In this document: one piece after another, positions 8,661-18,507 of the stretch
Position numbering within the stretch: the stretch's first letter is position 1
Layout: every line of letters starts with the position of its first letter
Origin: an uncultured Dysgonomonas sp.
GTDB taxonomy: Bacteria > Bacteroidota > Bacteroidia > Bacteroidales > Dysgonomonadaceae
Assembly: GCA_900556485.1 (NCBI GenBank)
Contig: USOX01000010.1
Span: forward strand, 37,194-101,193
Length of the DNA stretch: 64,000 nt
Direction of reading: 5' to 3'
Translations under genes and position numbers: made by a program
Notes under the pieces: model-generated
Database searches by the model: none
The model's input: only the letters and a program-made list of their open reading frames with translations
Told to the model about the DNA's origin: nothing

Positions 8661-9179
8661 TTACTCTTCTTTAAACCAGCCTGAATACATCAGGTAGTTT
8701 TTTGCGATTTTTTGATTTATTTCTTTTGATTGATCAGGATCTACTTTCTTTACAAATTTTGCTGGTACTCCTGCATATATGCTCCCCGGTTCTACTTGAG
8801 TTCCGCTAAGTACTACCGAACCGGCTGCAATAATTGCACCTTCGCCTATAATTGCATGGTCTAGTACTACCGATCCCATACCTATTAGCGCCCCGTTTTC
8901 AATCTTAGCTCCATGTATAACTACATTATGCCCTATAGAAACATCATCACCTATTTCTACTACCGATTTTTGATATAGGGTGTGTAATACGCTTCCATCC
9001 TGAACATTTACTCTGTCTCCGATACGGATAGAGTTAACGTCTCCACGTAGAACAGCATTAAACCAAATACTGCAGTCTTTTCCTATAATTACGTCGCCTA
9101 TAATAGTGGCATTTTCAGCTAAATATGTATTATCTCCGATCTCAGGGACAAAACCCCTTACTTCTTTAATTAGTGCCAT
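8661..9179 (-). CDS. Gamma-carbonic-anhydrase-like hexapeptide-repeat protein
   Basis: 172 residues forming a left-handed beta-helix: repeated hexapeptides run from about residue 20 to 140 (for example ENATIIGDVIIGKDCSIWF, then VVEIGDDVSIGHNVVIHGAKI). Metal-ligand histidines expected in the gamma-CA family are visible in VLHTLY, IGHNVVIHGA. The closest well-known relatives are YrdA/PaaY-like proteins, whose activity is often unproven. Its first 14 bases overlap the end of the upstream TlpA-like gene, which indicates translational coupling. Confidence 0.9.
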   Translation of the reverse strand: MALIKEVRGFVPEIGDNTYLAENATIIGDVIIGKDCSIWFNAVLRGDVNSIRIGDRVNVQDGSVLHTLYQKSVVEIGDDVSIGHNVVIHGAKIENGALIGMGSVVLDHAIIGEGAIIAAGSVVLSGTQVEPGSIYAGVPAKFVKKVDPDQSKEINQKIAKNYLMYSGWFKEE

Positions 9180-10599
9180 TTCCTAAATAAAAATTTATAA
9201 TGTAATCAATATCCTTATCACTTAATCTACGTGCAATTATCTTTTTGTTTTTATCCAAAATATAAGCAAATGGTACGCCTGAAGTATCAAAATGCATCCA
9301 ATACTGTGATTTATACTCAGGATCGGCGCAATTGATCCAATCCTCAAGTTTGTTGTTTTTTATATATTTCTCCCATACTTCCTTTTTTGCTTTGTCATAA
9401 GCAATATTCATAGTAACAACTTTGAAGCCTTTGTCTTTAAATTTTTCATAAGTTTTATGAATATTTGGCAGTTGAGAAGTACAATGTCCACAAGATGGAT
9501 CATAGAAATAAAGTAGCAGATACTTAGCCTCAATATCATTTGTGTTTATTTCTTTACCATCCACTGTCTGTAGAGTGAGATTATGAGCTTTCATACCGAT
9601 GCGGTTCTCTTTCAGATATTCATACATTTTGCTTAGTTCGCTCATTTGTGCGTCTGTTATCCAGCTAAGTTTCTTGTCTTGGATGTATGTTTCGAAAAGC
9701 AGAGCCCAGGTGTTTTCGTCGCCCATGCGTTTGCTTTTCAGGGAGTTATTAGCCAGATATGATAACATTTTTTCGAAAGCGAATTCGTTACCTTTTGTTT
9801 TTTCTACCAACCTTTTTGCTGCATAAGCCAGTGAGTCAGGTTCCTGATCTATCCAGTGGTTCATATAGCTGTCCACATATGTATAAATGTAATTTGTTCT
9901 CCAAATGCGAGAGTCGGATAAGGCTATATTGTCAAAGAAATGCTCCTTCCCATAGTTAACATTTTGTCTGTATTCTGTTACAGAATTTGGTTTCGGATGC
10001 AGTAATTTTATTGGTGTATTACCTTTAATAAATATTCCAAACCAATCTTTTTCATATTTAGCAATCTGGGAATTTGTATATAAATCCATTTGTGCATCTA
10101 TTTGCTCTATTTGCTTTTCCAGATCGGAGCGTTTTTCAACAGAAATGGTTGAATCGGCTAAAGCCTTTTCCAGATTATGTTTAGGTTGGCTTATTTTATC
10201 TAGTTCAAGTAAGTAGTTCCAAAGTAATTCTGTGTCATGGCTTCCCTTTACACTGTTTTTTGCAGGATTCGATTCGTCTATTGCAATAGCAATATCTTTC
10301 TTCTGGTTATCATTTATTAATAAATCAATTTGGAAAGCAGGTTTTGAGTAAATGAAAAATTGTCCTGCGGGAAGCTCTTTTTTTATCGAGAAGAAGCCCT
10401 TCCCTTTAGCCGTTAATTGGACGGAATCTATGGCATAAGTCGCCCCGTTCCAATACTGTCCCAGAAATATTTTATTGTTTTTCTGAGATGGAATGTCCAG
10501 TGTTATTTTATATATCGGCTGCTGTTCGTCTGTGTTGTTTTGAGCCTCCATTTCTAAGGAGAAGAGGAGGCTCAAAAGGATAAGTAGTTTATATTTCAT
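9166..10599 (-). CDS. Exported TlpA-like thioredoxin with DUF4369/DUF5106-like N-terminal region
   Basis: 477 residues with a signal peptide (about 1-19). The N-terminal part is beta-rich (DUF4369-like), the middle is helical (DUF5106-like), and the last 140 residues are a thioredoxin fold with active site YDPSCGHCTSQLPNI (CxxC) and cis-Pro segment SGVPFAYILD. Such Bacteroidetes proteins are periplasmic thiol-disulfide oxidoreductases. Its stop overlaps the start of the hexapeptide protein, and it overlaps by 11 bases the 3' end of the aminopeptidase gene upstream, so the four minus-strand genes from 12367 to 8164 form an operon. Confidence 0.85.
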   Translation of the reverse strand: MKYKLLILLSLLFSLEMEAQNNTDEQQPIYKITLDIPSQKNNKIFLGQYWNGATYAIDSVQLTAKGKGFFSIKKELPAGQFFIYSKPAFQIDLLINDNQKKDIAIAIDESNPAKNSVKGSHDTELLWNYLLELDKISQPKHNLEKALADSTISVEKRSDLEKQIEQIDAQMDLYTNSQIAKYEKDWFGIFIKGNTPIKLLHPKPNSVTEYRQNVNYGKEHFFDNIALSDSRIWRTNYIYTYVDSYMNHWIDQEPDSLAYAAKRLVEKTKGNEFAFEKMLSYLANNSLKSKRMGDENTWALLFETYIQDKKLSWITDAQMSELSKMYEYLKENRIGMKAHNLTLQTVDGKEINTNDIEAKYLLLYFYDPSCGHCTSQLPNIHKTYEKFKDKGFKVVTMNIAYDKAKKEVWEKYIKNNKLEDWINCADPEYKSQYWMHFDTSGVPFAYILDKNKKIIARRLSDKDIDYIINFYLGNGTN

Positions 10600-12367
10600 T
10601 AGTCTTTTCTTTTAACCAAGTTTTTTCGTTGTCAGTAAGTAGAGGTGAAAGTCTGTCATATACAAGTTTATGGTACTCATTGAACCATACAATCTCTTTA
10701 TCTGTCAACATATCTTTTATAATAGGAGTTGTATCTATTGGACATAGAGTAAGCGTTTTGAATGAGTAGAAATCTCCAAACTCAGTTGTTTTCTCATGTT
10801 GAGTAAGTACGAGATTTTCTATACGTATGCCATATTGTCCGGCTCTATACAATCCTGGTTCGTTAGATGTTACCATCCCTGGCTGTAATGTAGTCGGATT
10901 CTCATTCATTCGGATATTCTGAGGGCCTTCATGTACATTCAGGAAGTGTCCGATGCCATGCCCTGTTCCATGCAGATAATTCAGTCCGTTATCCCATAGT
11001 GCTTTACGGGCTAATATGTCCAGTTGAGAACCTCTTGTTCCTTGTGGATATATTGCCATAGCCAGACATATATGTCCCTTCAAAACCATTGTATAATCTT
11101 TTTTCATCTGCTCGGTAAGAGGTCCTACAGCGATGGTTCGGGTAATATCTGTTGTCCCATCGAAATACTGAGCTCCGGAATCTACAAGCAAGAATCCTTC
11201 AGGCTTAACAGGTAACGAACTTTCTTCTGATACATGATAATGAACTATCGCTCCATTAGGGCCATATCCAGATATCGTATCAAAGCTTTCACCTACAAAA
11301 TTTGTTTGCTGGCTTCGGTATTCTACAAGCTTTTTAGGTACTGATATTTCTGTCACTTCTCCTGTCGGAACAGCTTGCTCGAGCCACATCAGAAATTTAA
11401 TCAAAGCAGCACCATCACGTTCAAGGGCATTGTTAAATCCTTGTACTTCCACTTCATTCTTGATGCTTTTCATTAAATCAGCAGGCGAAGGAATATCTAC
11501 AATACGTATACCATTTGGAATGGTATTATATAGATTGAATGTTACCTTGTTTCCATCGAGGCAAACAGAAGAGTCTATTTTCGATACATAATCATATGTT
11601 TTAGTGTATTCTGCTATCGTTACACCTTCTGCTTTTAAGTACCCTACAACTTCATCGGTAAGTTTTTTAGGATCGATAAATAAAACTGTCTCTTTTCTTG
11701 AAACATAAGCATAACTAACTGCTACAGGATTACACTTAACATCATTTCCACGTATATTAAAAATCCATGCTATTGTATCTAAAGAAGCCACAAGTAAAGA
11801 TTCCGCTCCGGCTTTTTCGACTGCATCGCAGATACGGTTGATTTTTTTAGAAGTAGATTCTCCTGAAAACTTCTCAGGCATTAGGAAGATAGGATTTTTA
11901 GGAATCTCAGGTCTGTCATGCCAGATAGTAAGGAAAGGATCATAATCATTTATAAGATGTAATCCTTTCATATTTAATTTATTTGTAAGCTGAAAAGCTT
12001 CTTTAGCAGCATATACATTTCCGTCGATACCAACGTTTTCGCCTTTACCTAATTCTGATGTTAGCCATTCTTCGATAGAGGGCGTTGTAGGCAATCCTTC
12101 TTTAAATAGTTCTATCTCTGTACCTTCTAATTCGTTGGCTGCTTGAAGAAAGTAGCGGGAGTCTGTCCATAATCCTGCTTTTTCGCGGGTAACAACAATT
12201 GTTCCAGCCGAACCCGTAAATCCACTGATCCACTCTCTGGATGCCCAATGCGATGCAGGGTATTCACTTAAATGAGAATCTGTGCTGGGAATAATAAAAG
12301 CATGAAGTCCTTTCTCTTCTAAAAATCCACGTAAGGCATGGATACGTTTATTTATTGTATTGCTCAT
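10589..12367 (-). CDS. pepP: Xaa-Pro aminopeptidase (M24B)
   Basis: 592 residues, the long three-domain form of aminopeptidase P. Two creatinase-like N-terminal domains precede the pita-bread catalytic domain. Metal ligands are visible: D and D in LLVDSGAQYFDGTTDITRT, H in GTGHGIGHFLNVHEGP, E in SNEPGLY and E in GIRIENLV. The enzyme releases N-terminal residues that precede proline and is likely cytoplasmic, since no signal peptide is present. It appears to be the second or first gene of an operon that runs on to the GNAT gene; bactofilin lies 22 bases upstream. Confidence 0.95.
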   Translation of the reverse strand: MSNTINKRIHALRGFLEEKGLHAFIIPSTDSHLSEYPASHWASREWISGFTGSAGTIVVTREKAGLWTDSRYFLQAANELEGTEIELFKEGLPTTPSIEEWLTSELGKGENVGIDGNVYAAKEAFQLTNKLNMKGLHLINDYDPFLTIWHDRPEIPKNPIFLMPEKFSGESTSKKINRICDAVEKAGAESLLVASLDTIAWIFNIRGNDVKCNPVAVSYAYVSRKETVLFIDPKKLTDEVVGYLKAEGVTIAEYTKTYDYVSKIDSSVCLDGNKVTFNLYNTIPNGIRIVDIPSPADLMKSIKNEVEVQGFNNALERDGAALIKFLMWLEQAVPTGEVTEISVPKKLVEYRSQQTNFVGESFDTISGYGPNGAIVHYHVSEESSLPVKPEGFLLVDSGAQYFDGTTDITRTIAVGPLTEQMKKDYTMVLKGHICLAMAIYPQGTRGSQLDILARKALWDNGLNYLHGTGHGIGHFLNVHEGPQNIRMNENPTTLQPGMVTSNEPGLYRAGQYGIRIENLVLTQHEKTTEFGDFYSFKTLTLCPIDTTPIIKDMLTDKEIVWFNEYHKLVYDRLSPLLTDNEKTWLKEKTNEI

Positions 12368-12389
12368 ATATAATAATTTAGAAATTCTT

Positions 12390-12737
12390 TTACTCTTTCA
12401 TCGAACAACTACCCGTAAATGTAGCCCCGGGTTCTATCTCTATTGTCTGAGTTTTTACTTCTCCTGTCATTGTGCAAGATGATCTTAATATAACAGTTTC
12501 GTGGCAAAGTATGTTTCCTTTTACTTTACCTAGTAAATCTACATTTATACATTCTATCTCACCGTTAATTTCACCATTTGTTCCAATTATAATTTTTCCT
12601 TTACAATTGATATTACCTTCAAGAATGCCATCAATACGAAAATCTTCTTCGGCACTTATGTTTCCTTTCATTTGCGTGCCTGACGCCAATATATTGTGTG
12701 TTGATGAAGTAATAATTGTTTCTCTGTTTCTAGCCAT
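12390..12737 (-). CDS. Bactofilin family polymer-forming protein
   Basis: 115 residues dominated by short beta-helix repeats (EEDFRIDGILEGNINCKGKIIIG, then NGEINGEIECINVDLLGKVKGNI), the hallmark of bactofilins. The short N-terminal tail precedes a segment NILASGTQMKGNISAEEDFRIDG that matches the usual start of the domain. Bactofilins form membrane-associated filaments linked to cell shape and wall organisation. It is followed by the aminopeptidase gene after 22 bases. Confidence 0.92.
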   Translation of the reverse strand: MARNRETIITSSTHNILASGTQMKGNISAEEDFRIDGILEGNINCKGKIIIGTNGEINGEIECINVDLLGKVKGNILCHETVILRSSCTMTGEVKTQTIEIEPGATFTGSCSMKE

Positions 12738-12904
12738 GTTTATTGTGTGTTGGTTTGGAAAACAAACTTAGCTAAAATTAGTCAAAATAGGAGGCGAATC
12801 CCTTTTAAAAAATATAATCTTTAATAGTTTATAACAAGTTGAGTGCATATTTAAAGCTGTGGAGCAGATTCTTTAATGGTTGTATAAAAGTTTTAAAATG
12901 TTCT

Positions 12905-12912
12905 TATCTTTG
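12905..12912 (+). promoter_or_regulatory. Putative -7 element for folB
   Basis: TATCTTTG, 17 bases before the folB ATG. A TTG lies 22 bases upstream, slightly farther than the usual TTTG spacing. Confidence 0.55.
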
Positions 12913-12929
12913 TACTTCAAATAAAGATT

Positions 12930-13283
12930 ATGAAGAGTTATATATTACTTGAAAATGTTACATTCTATGCCAATCATGGAGTTTTTGCCCAAGAAACAAC
13001 TGTAGGCAATTTATTTGTAATAAATCTTAAAATAACAATAGATTTGGAAAGAGCTTGTTTGTCAGATGAGTTAGATGATACTATAAGCTATGCAGATGTA
13101 TACAATGATGTTAAAAGAGAGATGGAAATACCATCGAAATTGCTTGAACATGCAGCGTATCGGATAATTCGTCGTCTTAAAGAAAGATATAAACAGATCG
13201 AAGAAGTGGAAATAAAGATTTCTAAGCGTAATCCGCCTTTAGGTGGCCAGCTTGATTTTGCGAGTGTTGTTTTGATAGATTGA
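12930..13283 (+). CDS. folB: Dihydroneopterin aldolase
   Basis: 117 residues, the usual FolB length. The family start pattern ILLENVTFYANHGVFAQE (Y-x-x-H-G-V-x-x-x-E) is present, with Glu at residue about 22, Tyr in ISYADVYNDV and the catalytic Lys in VEIKISKRNPPLGG (K-x-x-P). FolB converts dihydroneopterin to 6-hydroxymethyl-dihydropterin in folate synthesis. It starts a plus-strand group with the TrmH-like gene nine bases downstream. Confidence 0.95.
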   Translation: MKSYILLENVTFYANHGVFAQETTVGNLFVINLKITIDLERACLSDELDDTISYADVYNDVKREMEIPSKLLEHAAYRIIRRLKERYKQIEEVEIKISKRNPPLGGQLDFASVVLID

Positions 13284-13292
13284 GTAAAGATA

Positions 13293-13820
13293 ATGAAAGT
13301 CAAAAGTATATTAGACCTAAACAGGATTTCTATCGATCAGTTTAAAGAGGCAGAAAAGCTGCCTTTGGTTATAGTATTGGATAATATAAGAAGTCTGAAT
13401 AATATAGGTTCGGTATTTCGCACATCAGATGCATTTCTGGTACATTCTGTTTATTTGTGCGGAATAACTGCAACTCCTCCAAATGCAGAGATTCATAAAA
13501 CGGCTTTAGGTGCTGAAAACTCTGTGGCATGGAAATATTATGAGGATACAAAACAGGCTATTGAAGATTTGCGTAAGCACAATTTTACAATATGTGCTGT
13601 GGAGCAAGCTGAGAGCAGCATAATGCTTAATGATTTAGTATTGGATAAAACAAAGAAGTATGCTATTGTTTTAGGGAACGAAGTGAAGGGAGTACAACAG
13701 GAGGTTGTAAACGTATCAAACTGTTGTGTTGAAATACCTCAATTTGGAACAAAGCATTCCTTAAATGTTTCTGTGGCGACGGGTATGGTTGTATGGGAAT
13801 TTTTTAAGCAACTCAGGTGA
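13293..13820 (+). CDS. TrmH/SpoU-family RNA 2'-O-methyltransferase
   Basis: 175 residues with the SPOUT trefoil-knot motifs: motif 1 LDNIRSLNNIGSVFRTSDAF (N-x-x-x-x-x-R), motif 2 IVLGNEVKGV, and motif 3 IPQFGTKHSLNVSVATGMVVWEF. These bind SAM and RNA in the SpoU family. The target RNA position cannot be told from the sequence; homologs modify tRNA or rRNA. It lies nine bases after folB and is probably co-transcribed. Confidence 0.93.
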   Translation: MKVKSILDLNRISIDQFKEAEKLPLVIVLDNIRSLNNIGSVFRTSDAFLVHSVYLCGITATPPNAEIHKTALGAENSVAWKYYEDTKQAIEDLRKHNFTICAVEQAESSIMLNDLVLDKTKKYAIVLGNEVKGVQQEVVNVSNCCVEIPQFGTKHSLNVSVATGMVVWEFFKQLR

Positions 13821-13886
13821 CGTATATGCAATATTTTTGTTAGTTTTGTATATTAAACTAGGCTTTAACAATTAATCGTCGCGACT

Positions 13887-15404
13887 ATGATGACAGAATC
13901 AGATATACTTCAGTTAGAGAGCAAGGGAATAACTCCGGAGAATTTTCAGAAACAACTTGATTCTTTTAAAGAAGGTTTTCCTTTTTTGGAGCTATCGGCT
14001 GCTGCTTCGGTCGAAAAAGGTATTCTTTCTATTCCTATAGGAAATGAGCATAGGTATCTTGAAAACTGGGATGCATATAGAATGTCGGGCAAGAGAATAA
14101 TTAAATTTGTGCCGGCTTCAGGTGCTGCGAGCAGGATGTTTAAAAATCTTTTCGAGTTTTTAGATGCTCCTTACGATGTACCAACATCTGATTTTGAAAA
14201 TGCTTTTTTCGAAGGCCTGGAAAAGTTCGCGTTTTACGAAGACCTAAATGAAGCATGTAAGAAGAATGAAGGTAAAGACATTTCTACTCTGCTATCTAAG
14301 GGGAAATATAAAAGAATTGTTGCGAATCTTTTAAATCCGGAAGGGCTCAATTATGGAAGCCTTCCGAAAGGTTTACTAAAATTTCATCAATATGATGGAT
14401 ATTCACGAACTCCGGTCGAGGAACATTTGAAAGAGGGATATTTGTATGCTAAAAATGATAAAGGAGAAATAAACCTTCATTTTACAGTATCTCCTGAGCA
14501 TAGAAATCTATTTGAAGAGTTGATTGATCAGAAAAAGCCTGTAGCTGAAAGAGATTTAGCAGTTACATATAATATAAGTTTTAGTGAACAGAAGCCTAGT
14601 ACGGATACAATAGCGGTGGATTCGGAGAATGAGCCATTTAGAGATAATGGCCGCTTATTGTTCCGCCCGGGTGGACATGGGGCTCTTATTGAGAATTTGA
14701 ATGATCTGGATGCTGATATTGTTTTTATTAAAAATATAGATAATACAGTTCCCGATAAGTTTAAAGATATTGAAACAAAATATAAAAAAATACTGGCAGG
14801 CGTGCTGGTAGATGTTCAGAAAAAAATATTTGAATATTTGAATCTTCTGGATTGCGGAAAATATACGCATGACGAATTGTTAGAGATTCTTTACTTTTTG
14901 CAAAATACGCTAAATGTGAAAAATCCGGATACAAAGCTACTGGAAGATGCTGAACTTGTTTTATACTTGAAGAGAAAGTTAGACCGTCCTTGCCGTGTAT
15001 GCGGAATGGTACGTAACGTAGGTGAGCCTGGTGGAGGTCCATTTCTAGCTTATAATCAAGATGGTACAGTCTCTCCGCAAATATTGGAAAGTTCACAGAT
15101 AGATATGAATGATCCTGTTAAAAAAGAAATGTACAACAAGGGTACTCACTTTAATCCGGTTGATATCGTTTGTGGTATTAAAGATTACAGAGGGCATCAT
15201 TTCAATCTGAAAGATTTTGTTGATTATAATACTGGATTTATTTCGATAAAATCGAAGAATGGAAAAGAATTGAAAGCTCTTGAGCTCCCTGGATTATGGA
15301 ATGGAGCAATGTCAGATTGGAATACTATTTTTGTAGAAGTGCCAATTGAGACATTTAATCCGGTAAAAACGGTGAATGATTTATTGAGAAATCGCCACCA
15401 ATGA
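13887..15404 (+). CDS. DUF4301 family protein
   Basis: 505 residues, cytoplasmic, and a good match to the DUF4301 family as I recognise it from the N-terminus (TESDILQLESKGITPENFQKQLDSFKEGFPFLEL) and the nucleotide-sugar-transferase-like core. Within the core, VPASGAASRMFKNLF and RPGGHGALIENLNDLDADIVFIKNIDN resemble the NTP-binding and metal-binding parts of nucleotidyltransferases that act on sugars. The C-terminal half has CRVCGMVRNVGEPGGGPF. Function is not known. An MT start one codon later (second Met) is equally possible. Confidence 0.8.
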   Translation: MMTESDILQLESKGITPENFQKQLDSFKEGFPFLELSAAASVEKGILSIPIGNEHRYLENWDAYRMSGKRIIKFVPASGAASRMFKNLFEFLDAPYDVPTSDFENAFFEGLEKFAFYEDLNEACKKNEGKDISTLLSKGKYKRIVANLLNPEGLNYGSLPKGLLKFHQYDGYSRTPVEEHLKEGYLYAKNDKGEINLHFTVSPEHRNLFEELIDQKKPVAERDLAVTYNISFSEQKPSTDTIAVDSENEPFRDNGRLLFRPGGHGALIENLNDLDADIVFIKNIDNTVPDKFKDIETKYKKILAGVLVDVQKKIFEYLNLLDCGKYTHDELLEILYFLQNTLNVKNPDTKLLEDAELVLYLKRKLDRPCRVCGMVRNVGEPGGGPFLAYNQDGTVSPQILESSQIDMNDPVKKEMYNKGTHFNPVDIVCGIKDYRGHHFNLKDFVDYNTGFISIKSKNGKELKALELPGLWNGAMSDWNTIFVEVPIETFNPVKTVNDLLRNRHQ

Positions 15405-15504
15405 CTATGTTAATTAACATAATGTCTTGACTTTACGATTTAAGAAAAACATTTTTTTTTTCTTAAAAATGGAAGGAATAGTATTTTCTTCTAAAAAAAT
15501 AATA

Positions 15505-15512
15505 TATCTTTG
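15505..15512 (+). promoter_or_regulatory. Putative -7 element for the T9SS-type exported protein gene
   Basis: TATCTTTG about 100 bases before the ATG at 15612, after a stretch of A and T runs. No exact TTTG is seen 19-21 bases upstream. Confidence 0.45.
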
Positions 15513-15611
15513 TAAAATAATTTAAGACTCTTACAGAACTTGTTCCTGAAAATATTAGGATATTTTATAGATAACGTATTGATATTGACTGACTTTTATA
15601 AAACTACAATA

Positions 15612-18476
15612 ATGAGATTTCGATTAATTCTAGTCGTATTAATTTTCTTGCCGGTATTGGCTAATGCACAAACAGCTACTTGGGGTTCTACTGGTCAATC
15701 TACTTGGGGCGAATTGAATAAAGGACCCAAAACTAAAACTGTTGTAGATCCAAACAATCCTATAATAGGTACAGAAAATGGTATAATTATGTACTCCAAG
15801 GGGAAAATGTACGTTGGCTATAAAACAGGGGAGGCGAACAAAGGTGCTACTTCGTCTACAGCTTTGTATATAGATGGTTCTGCCATATTTGTTGATGGTG
15901 CCACTATTGAACAAAAGGGGCGTACCGAAATTACCGAAGATTTTATAAATGCAAAAACTCCAACTTTTGCCGGAGTTTCGGGTGAATCTGCTGATTATAA
16001 TAAAGCAGAAAGAAATTTATTTATATATAAGCCTAGCGGTACGATTGATCCTAATGCAGTAGCTGGTACAGTTGAAGAAGGAGTTGTTGCATTTGTAGGG
16101 AAGGATGCAGTGGCGGAACGTAATAATAAACAAGTTATTTATGGTATGCCGGAAACATCATCTGGAGCATTTGTATATAATAACGTTTACAATAGTCATG
16201 CAAAACCAGGTGGTAATTGGATGGCTCAAAAACAGGCTAACTATATTAAATTCCCAACTATCGCTATAAAAGATAAGTATACAGGTCAGTCAGGGGAAGT
16301 TGAAGTGGACTGGTCGGGTGCTATTCATACTCGTTTCTTACATGCTCCACAAGGGCGTTTTTCTATATTAGCGGCTTATGGAAATGATTATGCTATACAC
16401 AGTGGTCTAGCTCGTATTGATGGTGTGACAGGAGAATCTGGTACCGCTGCTTTAGATGGAAAAACTACAGCTTTGGCGACATATAGTCAGGTTCGTTTAG
16501 GTCTATATAAATTTACAGGTAACGGGTCTACTAATGATGATGGTTTTATGACACATACTTCAGATCCTTATGAAGCCGACGAAGAAAATGAAGATGGGAT
16601 ACTTGAAAAAGTATGGAGAGATAAAGGTAAAGTAGAAAATTTGGCTTCAGGTAATACACTGCGTAATAGTGATTATAATCGCTTAACTGGATTCACACCT
16701 CCATTTGTAGAGCTTGGAGCAGATTATATGTTTTACCATTTATTGACAGAACCTGGACTTAATTATAAAACAAATAAGGTTAGTGTTGCTAAAAATGGAC
16801 AACCTATAGTTGATCCTTTTACAAAATTACAATCAGGGCATGGATACTTTACAAGTATGGAAGTGTCGCATGTAGACCATATGGGTAAAAATTTTGATTT
16901 TCATATTGATGAACATTGGGATTTTGAAGATGATAATGCATTCACATCAACATCAGATTATGATAAACCTCATACAGGTAAAGGTATACATCACACACGT
17001 AGAGCCAGAGGGGGGTATAGATTTAATAGAGAAGAATTTGAGGATTGGTCTAAAGCTGGTGGCTTGATGGAAAATTTCAGTAGGTTTACAGCAACAGGCT
17101 ATACTCCGCCTTTCTCAAGTGGCGATCCTAAATTTTTTGATGAGGATGGTAAAAACCGCTCACGTGTTGAGCCAATGGCTAATGAAAAGTTCAATACAAA
17201 TCCAAATGGTGTTGTAATAGCATTAAATGAAGGTAAAAACTATTTGGGTAATCCATTTATGGCTCCTATTAGTTTAAATCCGATATTAGGTTTAAATCCG
17301 GATGGAACAACTTTAACATCTGTAAATAATTATTTGGGAAATGTTGCAGTGTCTTCTACAAAAGCTTCTGGGACAATTCGTGATACATATTGGTTAGTAA
17401 ATAATGCTAGAATAAAGAGAAAAAATCCATCATCTACTGATCCTACAAGTGAAGATTATTATGGTAAATTACATTTTCAGATAAGTTATGATTATGTAAG
17501 TGGTGATGGGTCCACAGCTTCAGAGCCGGTAGGGACTGGTCATAGTGGTTCTAATATAGCAAAACCTAACATGCATCTAATAGCGCCAATGCAAATGTTT
17601 ATTGTAGAGGCGGGTCCAAATACAACACTTACTCTAAAGCCTAGTTTACAGACTTTTGGAAATACAGGTGCAACAATGAAACATCCTAAATCTGCAGGTA
17701 TAGATCCTATTATGCATGACTGGTTTGTTGTAGAAGCTCAAAATGAAAAATTAGGAACAGCCGATCGTACAAGTATTGTGTTTAGGGAGGATGCTTATAT
17801 TAGTTATAATGGGGATCGTTATGATACAAAAAAAGCGATTTCTGACGATGTTGATTTGGATATAACAGATACTAAAGGTGTTTCTACTAGGACACAATCA
17901 ACTTCACCGGAAGCGTTAGTTTATACAAAATCATCTGATAATGTTAAATTATTAGGAAATGGTATTCCGTTAAGAACTAGAGAAATGCCTCTTTACTTCA
18001 AAGCTCCGTCAGAAAGACAGGAAATTACATTAAAATTCTATAATATAGAAAATGTAGACAATGTAGAGAGTATGTGGTTGATTGATGAATATGAAAATAA
18101 GAAAGAACGTATTACTTCTGATCTTGAGTATACATTTATTTCTAATCCATCTGATTCAAAAGCAGCTGATGGCTCAGATGCAAGCCGATTTACTTTACGT
18201 TTCTATGATACAGATGATGATGATGTAATTGGAGGTGATGATGAATCTATTTCATGTTATTACAATTCTTCTGTTCTATATATACGCGGATTAAATGATG
18301 GAGACATAAATAGTGATGTACAGATTTTTGATATGCAAGGACGTTTGATGGGTAAAACAAGAGTTAATGATTCTCCTAAAATGCAATATATGAAACCATT
18401 GAGTATTGGTACGTATATTGTAAAAATATCTGGTAATAGAAATTATACATCTAAATTTGTAAACTTACAAAACTAA
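15612..18476 (+). CDS. Large exported protein with type IX secretion-like C-terminal domain
   Basis: 954 residues from the ATG at 15612, where a signal peptide begins (MRFRLILVVLIFLPVLANAQ). The longer frame from 15540 would place 24 unrelated residues before it. The last 75 residues have the type A sorting-tail pattern: VQIFDMQGRLMGKTRVN, then MKPLSIGTYIVKISGNRNYTSKFVN. The body is rich in Gly, Thr, Asn and Asp, without a recognisable enzyme domain, and contains several GxNYLGNP-type segments. It is likely translocated to the surface or medium by T9SS. A small membrane protein gene follows 31 bases later. Function unknown. Confidence 0.75.
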   Translation: MRFRLILVVLIFLPVLANAQTATWGSTGQSTWGELNKGPKTKTVVDPNNPIIGTENGIIMYSKGKMYVGYKTGEANKGATSSTALYIDGSAIFVDGATIEQKGRTEITEDFINAKTPTFAGVSGESADYNKAERNLFIYKPSGTIDPNAVAGTVEEGVVAFVGKDAVAERNNKQVIYGMPETSSGAFVYNNVYNSHAKPGGNWMAQKQANYIKFPTIAIKDKYTGQSGEVEVDWSGAIHTRFLHAPQGRFSILAAYGNDYAIHSGLARIDGVTGESGTAALDGKTTALATYSQVRLGLYKFTGNGSTNDDGFMTHTSDPYEADEENEDGILEKVWRDKGKVENLASGNTLRNSDYNRLTGFTPPFVELGADYMFYHLLTEPGLNYKTNKVSVAKNGQPIVDPFTKLQSGHGYFTSMEVSHVDHMGKNFDFHIDEHWDFEDDNAFTSTSDYDKPHTGKGIHHTRRARGGYRFNREEFEDWSKAGGLMENFSRFTATGYTPPFSSGDPKFFDEDGKNRSRVEPMANEKFNTNPNGVVIALNEGKNYLGNPFMAPISLNPILGLNPDGTTLTSVNNYLGNVAVSSTKASGTIRDTYWLVNNARIKRKNPSSTDPTSEDYYGKLHFQISYDYVSGDGSTASEPVGTGHSGSNIAKPNMHLIAPMQMFIVEAGPNTTLTLKPSLQTFGNTGATMKHPKSAGIDPIMHDWFVVEAQNEKLGTADRTSIVFREDAYISYNGDRYDTKKAISDDVDLDITDTKGVSTRTQSTSPEALVYTKSSDNVKLLGNGIPLRTREMPLYFKAPSERQEITLKFYNIENVDNVESMWLIDEYENKKERITSDLEYTFISNPSDSKAADGSDASRFTLRFYDTDDDDVIGGDDESISCYYNSSVLYIRGLNDGDINSDVQIFDMQGRLMGKTRVNDSPKMQYMKPLSIGTYIVKISGNRNYTSKFVNLQN

Positions 18477-18507
18477 TAACACAGACTATACGAAAATAGA
18501 AAATTAG